Position numbers and translations under genes: made by a program. Shown piece after piece: positions 53,628 to 63,617 of a stretch of 64,000 nt of DNA (position 1 is the first letter of the stretch; each line of letters begins with the position of its first letter). Under the pieces are notes generated by a model that ran no database searches, was not told the DNA's origin, and was given only the letters and a program-made list of their open reading frames with translations. The stretch lies in contig JAWQEG010000369.1 of NCBI GenBank assembly GCA_033782935.1, positions 315,501-379,500 on the forward strand, read 5' to 3'. This DNA is from Petrolisthes cinctipes (taxonomy: Eukaryota > Arthropoda > Malacostraca > Decapoda > Porcellanidae).

Positions 53628-53715
53628 GGGCACCTAAAATATTGATTTTCAGCATGTTTTGGGCCTGTATTTTGAAAATACTCTAACAAGGAGTAGGCAT
53701 GTACAGATCGCTTCT
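53628..53715 (+). repeat. Half-monomer B (88 bp)
   Basis: This is the second half of the monomer and a diverged sister of half A. It keeps AAAATATCGA, GTTTTG, GCCTG, GCATG and ATCG at positions exactly 88 bp from their half-A counterparts. It is marked by TAGCATGTTTTGGGCC and by a variable stretch at monomer positions 139-153. That stretch occurs in two main forms across the array: TACTCTAACACGG, and ATTCTAGCACTGA preceded by CCTATATTTTG. Half B also contains the commonest indel sites of the array: the 12-bp deletion, the 2-bp deletion and the 1-bp expansions of A runs. Confidence 0.85.
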
Positions 53716-54196
53716 GGGACCCAAAAATATCGAATTTTCGGGTGTTTTGAGCCTGAATTTGAGATATAAACGGGTACAGAAGATGCATGCACATATCGAC
53801 TTTGGGCACCTAAAATATCGATTTTTAGCATGATTTTGGCCCATAAATTTAAAAAATTCTAGCACTAAGTAGGCATGTACAGATCGCTTCTGGGACCCAA
53901 AAATATCGAATTTTCGGGTGTTTTGATCCTGAATTTGGGATATAAACGGGTACAGAAGATGCATACACATATTGACTTTGGGCAACTAAAATATCGATTT
54001 TGAGCATGTTTTTGGCCTGTATTTTGAAAATACTCTAACACGGAGTAGTCATGTACAGATCGCTTCTGGGACCCAAAAATATCGAATTTGCGAGTGTTTT
54101 GAGCCTGAATTTAAGATATAAACGGGTACAAAAGATGCATGCACATATCGACTTTTGGCACCCAAAATATCGATTTTCAGCATGTTCTGGGCTTAT

Positions 54197-54210
54197 ATTT
54201 TGATTTTTGG
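54197..54210 (+). other. 58-bp deletion junction within a monomer
   Basis: The distance between the flanking GGGACCC motifs at 54068 and 54362 is 294 bp instead of 352 bp. TATATTTTGA of half B is joined directly to TTTTTGG of the next half A, so the end of one monomer and the start of the next are gone. TTGA is present at both ancestral ends and only once at the junction, consistent with microhomology-mediated deletion. This is the largest indel seen that is not a whole number of monomers or half-monomers. Confidence 0.9.
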
Positions 54211-54539
54211 TTGTTTTTGAGCCTGAATTTGAGATATAAACGGTTACTGAAGATGCATGCACATATCGACCTTTTACACCTAAAATATCGATTTTGAGCA
54301 TGTTTTGGGTCTGTATCTTGAAAACATTCTAGCAAGGAGTAGGCATGTACAGATCGTTTCTGGGACCCAAAAATATCGAATTTTCGGGTTTTTTGAGCCT
54401 GAATTTGAGATATAAACGGGTACAGAAGATGCATACCCACATTGACTTTAGGCACCTAAAATATCGATTTTCAGCATGCTTTGGGCCTGTATATTGAAAA
54501 TACTCTAACACAGAGTAGGCATGTACAGATCGCTTCTGG

Positions 54540-55990
54540 GACACAAAAATATTGAATTTACGGGTGTTTTGAGCCTGAATTTGGGATGTAAACGGGTACT
54601 GAAGATGCATGCACATATCGACTTTGGGCACTTAAAATATCGATTTTTACCATGTTTTGGGCCCATATCTTGAAAATATTCTAGCACTAAGTAGGCATGT
54701 ACAGATCGCTTCTGGGACCTCAAAAAATCGAATTTTCGGGGGTTTTGAGCCTGAATTTGGGATATAAACGGGTACAGAAGATGCATACACATATTGTCTT
54801 TGGTCAACTAAAATATCGATTTTCAGCATGTTTTGGGCCTGTATATTGAAAATACTCTACCACGGAGTAGGCATGTACAGATTGCTTCTGGGACCAAAAA
54901 ATATCGAATTTTCGGGTGTTTTGAGCCTGAATTTGAGATATAAACTGGTACAGAAGATGCATGCACATATCGACTTTGGGCACCAAAAATATCGATTTTG
55001 AGCATGTTTTTGGCCTGTATTTTGAAAATACTCTAACACGGAGTAGGCATGTACAGATCGCTTCTGGGACCCAAAAATATCGAATTTTCGAGTGTTTTGA
55101 GCCTGAATTTAAGATATAAACGGGTACAGAAGATGCATGCACATATCGACTTTTGGCACCCAAAATATCGATTTTCAGCATGTTCTGTGCCTGTATTTTG
55201 AAAAAACTAACACGGAGTAGGCATGTACAGATCGCTTCTGGTACACAAAAATATCGAATTTTCGAGTGTTTTGAGCCTGAATTTTGGAAATAAACGGGTA
55301 CAGAAGATGCATACACATATTAACTTTGGGCACCTAAAATATCGATTTTCAGCATGTTTTGGGCATGTATATTGAAAATACTCTAACACGGAGTAGGCAT
55401 GTACAGATCGCTTCTGGGACCCAAAAATATCGAATTTTCGGGGGTTTTTAGCCTGAATTTGAGATATAAACGGGTACAGAAGATGCATGCACATATCGAC
55501 TTTGGGCACCCAAAATATAGATTTTGAGCATGTTTTGGGCCTACATTTTGAAAATATTCTAGCACTGAGAAGGCATGTGCACACTTCTTCTGGAACCCAA
55601 AAATATCGAATTTTAAAGTGTTTTAAACCTGAATTTGGGATGTAAACGGGTACAGAAGATGCATGCACATATCGACTTTGGACACCTAAAATATCGATTT
55701 TTAGCATGTTTTGAGCCTATATTTTAAAAATATTCTAGCATTGAGTAGGCATGTACAGATCGCTTCTGGAACCCAAAAATATCGAATTTTCGAGTGTTTT
55801 GAACCTGAATTTGGGATATAAACGGGTAAAGAAGATGCATGCACATATTGACTTTGGGCACCCAAAATATAGATTTTGAGCATATTTTGAGCCTGTATTT
55901 TGAAAATACTCTAACACGGAGTAGGCATGTACAGATCGCTTCTGGGACACAAAAATATCGAATTTTTGTGTGTTTTGAGCCTGAATTTGA
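54540..55990 (+). repeat. 16-mer repeat (2811-bp offset), copy 1
   Basis: Matches 57351-58801 at 2811 bp (16 x 176 minus 5). Shared markers are AATTTACGGGTG, TTTACCATGTTTTGGGCCC, the GAAAAAACTAAC monomer (about 55200) and GGCATGTGCACACT (about 55571). The left neighbour 54205-54539 also resembles 56850-57175, but at 2635 bp, so one monomer present at 57175-57350 is missing here. Confidence 0.82.
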
Positions 55991-57350
55991 GATATAAACG
56001 GGTAAAGAAGATGCATGCACATATCGACTGTGGGCACATAAAATATCGATTTTTAGCATGTTTTGGTCGTATATATTGAAAACATTCTAGCACTGAGTAG
56101 GCATGTACAGATCGCTTCTGGGACCCAAAAATATTGAATTTTCGGGTGTTTTGAGCCTGAATTTGAGATATAAACGGGTACAGAAGATGCAAGCACATAT
56201 CGACTTTGGGCACCTAAAATATCGATTTCTAGCATGTTTTGGGCGTATATCTTGATAATATTCTAGCACTGAGTTGGCATATATATATCGCTTCTGGGAC
56301 CCAAAAAATCTAATTTTCAAGTATTTTGAGCCTGAATTTGGGATATAAACGGGTACAGAAGATGAATACACATATTGACTTTGGGCACCTAAAATATTGA
56401 TTTCCAGCATGTTTTGGGCCTGTATTTTGAAAATACTCTAACACGGAGTAGGCATGTACAGATCGCTTCTAGGAACCAAAAATATCGAATTTTCCGGTGT
56501 TTTGAGCCTGAATTTGAGATATAAACGGTTACAGAAGATGCATTCACATATCGACCTTTTGCACTTAAAATATCGATTTTTAGCATGTTTTGGGCACATA
56601 TTTTGAAAAAATTCTAGCACTGAGTAGGCATGTACAGATCGCTTCTGGGACCCAAAAATATCGAATTTTCGGGTGTTTTGAGCCTGAATTTGAGATATAA
56701 ACGGGTACAGAAGATTCATGCACATATCGACTTTAGACACCTAAAATATCGATTTTCAGCATGTTTTGAGCCTATATTTTGAAAACATTCTAGCACTGAG
56801 TAGGTATGTACAGATCGCTTTTCGGACCAAAAAATTTTGATTTCTGGGTGTTTTGAGCCTGAATTTTAATGTAAACGGTTACTGAAGATGCATGCACATA
56901 TCGACCTTTTACACCTAAAATATCGATTTTGAGCATGTTTTGGGTCTGTATCTCGAAAACATTCTAGCAAGGAGTAGGCATGTACAGATCGCTTCTGGGA
57001 CCCAAAAATATCGAATTTTCGGGTTTTTTGAGCCTGAATTTGAGATATAAACGGGTACAGAAGATGCATACCCATATTGACTTTAGGCACCTAAAATATC
57101 GATTTTCAGCATGATTTGGGCCTGTATATTGAAAATACTCTAACACAGAGTAGGCATGTACAGATCGCTTCTGGGACCCAAAAATATCGAATTTTAGAGT
57201 GTTTTAAACCTGAATTTGGGATGTAAACGGGTACAGAAGATGCATGCACATATCGAGTTTTGACACCTAAAATATCGATTTTTATAATGTTTTCAGCCTA
57301 TATTTTGAAAACATTCTAGCATTGAGTAGGCATGTTCAGATCGCTTCTGG
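55991..57350 (+). repeat. Mosaic monomers between the two 16-mer copies
   Basis: Monomers of mixed origin. They include an undeleted relative of the 12-bp-deleted monomer (GAGTTGGCATATATATATCG at about 56272), the TTTTCCGGTGTTTTG monomer (about 56490, again near 59300, 61415 and 62650) and a GGTTACTGAAG monomer (about 56876). No near-identical partner was found for the block as a whole. Confidence 0.72.
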
Positions 57351-58801
57351 GACCCAAGAATATTGAATTTACGGGTGTTTTGAGCCTCAATTTGAGATAT
57401 AAACGGGTACTGAAGATGCATGCACATATCGACTTTGGGCACTTAAAATATCGATTTATACCATGTTTTGGGCCCATATCTTGAAAATATTCTAGCACTA
57501 AGTAGGCATGTACAGATCGCTTCTGGGACCCCAAAAAATAGAATTTTCAGGTGTTTTGAGCCTGAATTTGAGATATAAACGGGTACAGAAGATGCATACA
57601 CATATTGTCTTTGGTCAACTAAAATATCGAATTTCAGCATGTTTTGGGCCTGTATATTGAAAATACTCTACCACGGAGTAGGCATGTACAGATTGCTTCT
57701 GGGACCCAAAAATATCGAATTTTCGGGTGTTTTGAGTCTGAATTTGAGATATAAACGGGTACAAAAGATGCATGCACATATCGACTTTGGGCACCCAAAA
57801 TATCGATTTTGAGCATGTTTTTGGCCTGTATTTTGAAAATACTCTAACACGGAGTAGTCATGTACAGATCGCTTCTGGGACCCAAAAATATCGAATTTTC
57901 GAGTGTTTTGAGCCTGAATTTAAGATATAAACGGGTACAGAAGATGCATGCACATATCGACTTTTAGCACCCAAAATATCGATTTTCAGCATGTTCAGTG
58001 CCTGTATTTTGAAAAAACTAACACGGAGTAGGCATGTACAGATCGCTTCTGGTACACAAAAATATCGAAATTTCGAGTGTTTTGAGCCTGAATTTGGGAA
58101 ATAAACGGGTACAGAAGATGCATACACATATTAACTTTGGGCACCTAAAATATCGATTTTCAGCATGTTTTGGGCATGTATATTGAAAATACTCTAACAC
58201 GGAGTAGGCATGTACAGATCGCTTCTGGGACCCAAAAATATCGAATTTTCGGGTGTTTTTAGCCTGAATTTGAGATATAAACGGGTACAGAAGATGCATG
58301 CACATATCGACTTAGGGCACACAAAATATCGATTTTGAGCATGTTTTGGGCCTACATTTTGAAAATATTCTAGCACTGAGAAGGCATGTGCACACTGCTT
58401 CTGGAACCCAAAAATATCGAATTTTAAAGTGTTTTAAACCTGAATTTGGGATGTAAACGGGTACAGAAGATGCATGCACATATCGACTTTGGACACCTAA
58501 AATATCGATTTTTAGCATGTTTTGAGCCTATATTTTGAAAATATTCTAGCACTGAGTAGGCATGTACAGATCGCTTCTGGAACCCAAAAATATCGAATTT
58601 TCGAGTATTTTGAACCTGAATTTGGGATATAAACGGGTAAAGAAGATGCATGCACATATTGACTTTGGGCACCCAAAATATAGATTTTGAGCATATTTTG
58701 AGCCTGTATTTTGAAAATACTCTAACACGGAGTAATTATGTACAGATCGCTTCTGGGACACAAAAATATTGAATTTTCGGGTTTTTTGATCCTGAATTTG
58801 A
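57351..58801 (+). repeat. 16-mer repeat (2811-bp offset), copy 2
   Basis: Partner of 54540-55990. It keeps the same monomer order, including GAAAAAACTAAC at about 58010 and GGCATGTGCACACTGC at about 58384. It differs by scattered substitutions, for example CATGTTCAGTGCC near 57990, and by GAGTAATTATG near 58731, so it is older than the 1220-bp and 2463-bp duplications. Confidence 0.82.
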
Positions 58802-61153
58802 GATATAAACGGGTACTGAAGATGCATGCACATATCGACTTTGGGCACCTAAAATATCGATTTTGAGCATGTTTTGGGCCTGTATTATGAAAATACTCTA
58901 ACACGGAGTAGGCATGTACAGATCGCTTCTTGGACACAAAGATATCGAATTTTCGGGTGTTTTGTGCCTGAATTTGAGATATAAACGGGTACAGAAGATG
59001 CAAGCACATATCGTCTTTGGGCACCTAAAATATCGATTTCTAGCATGTTTTGGGCGTATATCTCGAAAATATTCTAGCACTGAGTTGGCATATATAGATC
59101 GCTTCTGGGACCCAAAAATATCGAATTTTCAAGTGTTTTGAGCCTGAATTTGGGATATAAACGGGTACAGAAGATGAATACACATATTGACTTTGGGCAC
59201 CTAAAATATTGATTTCCAGCATGTTTAGGGCCTGTATTTTGAAAATACTCTAACACGGAGTAGGCATGTACAGATCGCTTCTAGGAACCAAAAATATCGA
59301 ATTTTCCGGTGTTTTGAGCCTGAATTTGAAATATAAACGGGTACAGAAGATGCATTCACATATCGACCTTTTGCACTTAAAATATCGATTTTTAGCATGT
59401 TTTGGGCACATATTTTGAAAAAATTCTAGCACTGAGTAGGCATGTACAGATCGCTTCTGGGACCCAAAAATATCGAATTTTCGGGTGTTTTGAGCCTGAA
59501 TTTGAGATATAAACGGGTACAAAAGATGCATGCACATATCGACTTTGGACACATAAAATATCGATTTTTAGCATGTTTTGGCCCCATATCTTCAACATAT
59601 TTTAGCACTCAGTAGGCATGTACAGATTGCTTCTGGGACCCAAAAACATCGAATTTTCGGGTGTTTTGAGCCTGAATTTGGGAAATAAACGGGTACAGAA
59701 GATGCATACACATATTGACTTTGGGCACCTAAAATATCGATTTTCAGCATGTTTTGTGCCTGTATATTGAAAATACTCTAACACGGAGTAGGCATGTACA
59801 GATCGCTTCTGGGACCCAAAAATATCGAATTTTCGGGTGTTCTGAACCTGAATTTGAGATATAAACGGGTACAGAAGATGCATGCACATATCGACTTTGG
59901 GCACCTAAAATATCGATTTTTAGCATGTTTTGGGCACATATTTTGAAAAAATTCTAGCACTGAGTAGGCATGTACAGATCGCTTCTGGGACCCAAAAATA
60001 TCGAGTTTTCGGGTGTTTTGAGCCTGAATTTGAGATATAAACGGGTACAAAGGATGCATGCACCTATCGACTTTGGACACCTAAAATATCGATTTTTAGC
60101 ATGTTTTGGCCCCATAACTTCAATATATTTTAGCACTCAGTAGGCATGTACAGATGGCTTCTGGGACCCAAAAACATCGAATTTTCGGGTGTTTTGAGCC
60201 TGAATTTGGGAAGTAAACGGGTACAGAAGATGCATACACATATTGACTTTGGGCACCTAAAATATCGATTTTCAGCATGTTTTGTGCCTGTATAATGAAA
60301 ATACTCTAACACGGAGTAGGCATGTACAGATCGCTTCTGGGACCCAAAAATATCGAATTTTCGGGTGTTCTGAACCTGAATTTGAGATATAAACGGGTAC
60401 AGAAGATGCATGCACATATCGACTTTGGGCACCTAAAATATTGATTTTCAGCATGTTTTGGGCCTGTATTTTGAAAATACTCTAACACGGAGTATGCATG
60501 TACGGATCGCTTCTGGGACCCAAAAATATCGAATTTTCGGGTGTTTTGAGCCTGAATTTGAGATATAAACGGGTACTAAAGATGCATGCACATATCGACT
60601 TTGGGCACCTAAAATATCGATTTTTAGCATGATTTGGGCCCATAAATTTAAAAAATTCTAGCACTAAGTAGGCATGTACAGATCGCTTCTGGGACCCAAA
60701 AATATCAAATTTTCTGGTGTTTTGAGCCTGAATTTGGGATATAAACGGGTACAGAAGATGCATACACATATTGACTTTGGGCAACAAAAATATCGATTTT
60801 CAGCATCTTTTGGGCCTGTATATTAAAAATACTCTACGACGGAGTAGGCATATACAGATCGCTTCTGGGACCCAAAAATATTGAATTTTCGGGTGTTTTG
60901 AGCCTGAATTTGAGATATAAACGGGTACTGAAGATGCATGCACATATCGACTTTGGGCACCTAAAATATCCTTTTTGAGCATGTTTTGGGCCTGTATTAT
61001 GAAAATACTCTAACACGGAGTAGGCATGTACAGATCGCTTCTTGGACACAAAGATATCGAATTTTCGGGTGTTTTGAGCCTGAATTTGAGATATAAACGG
61101 GTACAGAAGATGCAAGCACATATCGACTTTGGGCACCTAAAATATCGATTTCT
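58802..61153 (+). repeat. 12-mer repeat unit (2112-bp offset) with nested 3-mer
   Basis: Monomers here recur at exactly 2112 bp (12 x 176): 58802-60000 against 60914-62112. Within it, about 59404-59931 and 59932-60459 form a 528-bp (3-monomer) duplication starting at GGGCACATATTTTGAAAAAATT and including the CCCCATANCTTCAANATATT monomer. Confidence 0.82.
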
Positions 61154-62386
61154 AGCATGTTATGGGCGTATATCTTGAAAATATTCTAGCACTGAGTTGG
61201 CATATAAAGATCGCTTCTGGGACCCAAAAATATCGAATTTTCAAGTGTTTTGAGCCTGAATTTGGGATATAAACGGGTACAGAAGATGAATACACATATT
61301 GACTTTGGGCACCTAAAATATTGATTTCCAGCATGTTTTGGGCCTGTATTTTGAAAATACTCTAACACGGAGTAGGCATGTACAGATCAATTCTAGGAAC
61401 CAAAAATATCGAATTTTCCGGTGTTTTGAGCCTGAATTTGAGATATAAACGGGTACAGAAGATGCATTTACATATCGACCTTTTGCACTTAAAATATCGA
61501 TTTTTAGCATGTTTTGGTCCCATATTTTGAAAAAATTCTAGCACTGAGTAGTCATGTACAGATCGCTTCTGGGACCCAAAAATATCGAATTTTCGGGTGT
61601 TTTGAGCCTGAATTTGAGATATAAACGGGTACAAAAGATGCATGCACATATCGACTTTGGACACCTAAAATATCGATTTTTAGCATGTTTTGGCCCCATA
61701 ACTTCAATATATTTTAGCACTCAGTAGGCATGTACAGATGGCTTCTGGGACCCAAAAATATCGAATTTTCGGGTGTTTTGAGCCTGAATTTGGGAAATAA
61801 ACGGGTACAGAAGATGCATACACGTATTGACCTTGGGCACCTAAAATATCGATTTTCAGCATGTTTTGTGCCTGTATATTGAAAATACTCTAACACGGAG
61901 TAGGCATGTACAGATCGCTTCTGGGACCCAAAAATATCGAATTTTCGGGTGTTCTGAACCAGAATTTGAGATATAAACGGGTACAGAAGATGCATGCACA
62001 TATCGACTTTGGGCACCTAAAATATTGATTTTGAGCATGTTTTGGGCCTGTATTTTGAAAATACTCTAACACGGAGTATGCATGTACAGATCGCTTCTGG
62101 GACCCAAAAATAACGAATTTTCTGGTGTTTTGAGCCTGAATTTGGGATATAAACGGGTACAGAAGATGCATACACATATTGACTTTGGGCAACTAAAATA
62201 TCGATTTTCAGCATCTTTTGGGCCTGTATATTAAAAATACTCTACCACGGAGTAGGCATATACAGATCGCTTCTGGGACCCAAAAATATTGAATTTTCGG
62301 GTGTTTTGAGCCTGAATTTGAGATATAAACGGGCACTGAAGATGCATGCACATATCGACTTTGGGCACCTAAAATATCGATTTTTT
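61154..62386 (+). repeat. 7-mer duplication (1233 bp), copy 1
   Basis: Matches 62387-63617 at 1233 bp (7 x 176 plus 1). Shared markers are GAGTTGGCATAT, TTTTCCGGTG, CCCCATAACTTCAATATATT and CATACACGTATTGAC. About eight differences were seen, including 61389 (GATCAATTC), 61468 (GCATTTAC) and 62112 (TAACGAATT). Confidence 0.88.
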
Positions 62387-63617
62387 AGCATGTTTTGGGC
62401 GTATATCTTGAAAATATTCTAGCACTGAGTTGGCATATATAGATCGCTTCTGGGACCCAAAAATATCGAATTTTCAAGTGTTTTGAGCCTGAATTTGGGA
62501 TATAAACGGGTACAGAAGATGAATACACATATTGACTTTGGGCACCTAAAATATTGATTTCCAGCATGTTTTGGGCCTGTATTTTGAAAATACTCTAACA
62601 CGGAGTAGGCATGTACAGATCGCTTCTAGGAACCAAAAATATCGAATTTTCCGGTGTTTTGAGCCTGAATTTGAGATATAAACGGGTACAGAAGATGCAA
62701 GCACATATCGACCTTTTGCACTTAAAATATCGATTTTTAGCATGTTTTGGTCCCATATTTTGAAAAAATTCTAGCACTGAGTAGACATGTACAGATCGCT
62801 TCTGGGACCCAAAAATATCGAATTTTCGGGTGTTTTGAGCCTGAATTTGAGATATAAACGGGTACAAAAGATGCATGCACATATCGACTTTGGACACCTA
62901 AAATATCGATTTTTAGCATGTTTTGGCCCCATAACTTCAATATATTTTAGCACTCAGTAGGCATGTACAGATGGCTTCTGGGACCCAAAAATATCGAATT
63001 TTCGGGTGTTTTGAGCCTGAATTTGGGAAATAAACGGGTACAGAAGATGCATACACGTATTGACTTTGGGCACCTAAAATATCGATTTTCAGCATGTTTT
63101 GTGCCTGTATATTGAAAATACTCTAACACGGAGTAGGCATGTACAGATCGCTTCTGGGACCCAAAAATATCGAATTTTCGGGTGTTCTGAACCAGAATTT
63201 GAGATATAAACGGGTACAGAAGATGCATGCACATATCGACTTTGGGCACCTAAAATATTGATTTTCAGCATGTTTTGGGCCTGTATTTTGAAAATACTCT
63301 AACACGGAGTATGCATGTACAGATCGCTTCTGGGACCCAAAAATATCGAATTTTCTGGTGTTTTGAGCCTGAATTTGGGATATAAACGGGTACAGAAGAT
63401 GCATACACATATTGACTTTGGGCAACTAAAATATCGATTTTCAGCATCTTTTGGGCCTGTATATTAAAAATACTCTACCACGGAGTAGGCATATACAGAT
63501 CGCTTCTGGGACCCAAAAATATTGAATTTTCGGGTGTTTTGAGCCTGAATTTGAGATATAAACGGGCACTGAAGATGCATGCACATATCGACTTTGGGCA
63601 CCTAAAATATCGATTTT
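62387..63617 (+). repeat. 7-mer duplication (1233 bp), copy 2
   Basis: Tandem partner of 61154-62386. The extra T in CGATTTTTTAGCATG at about 62384 marks its left junction. It ends at about 63617, where the array returns to the GCCTGTATTATGAAAATAC monomer. Confidence 0.88.

Larger units (their letters stand above)
53540..53715 (+). repeat. Representative 176-bp monomer
   Basis: This copy is close to the consensus and exactly 176 bp long; the next monomer starts at 53716 with the same GGGACCC. Using its numbering, the landmarks are: AAAATATCGA at 9-18, GTTTTG at 29-34, GCCTG at 36-40, ATATAAACGGG near 49-59, the 8-bp palindrome TGCATGCA at 69-76, a second AAAATATYGA at 97-106, a second GTTTTG at 117-122, a second GCCTG at 124-128, and GCATGTACAG at 158-167. 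The unit equals nucleosome plus linker length. The phase chosen is arbitrary because the array is continuous. Confidence 0.95.
52848..54199 (+). repeat. Displaced fragment of the first 14-mer HOR
   Basis: 53160-54000 follows 25950-26790 monomer by monomer (offset 27211 over most of it), including CCCCATAACTTCAACATATT at about 53312 and CATAAATTTAAAAAATTC at about 53842. It lies 15 kb beyond the end of the main 14-mer HOR and carries a 5-bp duplication at about 53190. It shows that HOR pieces have been copied across unrelated segments. Confidence 0.82.
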
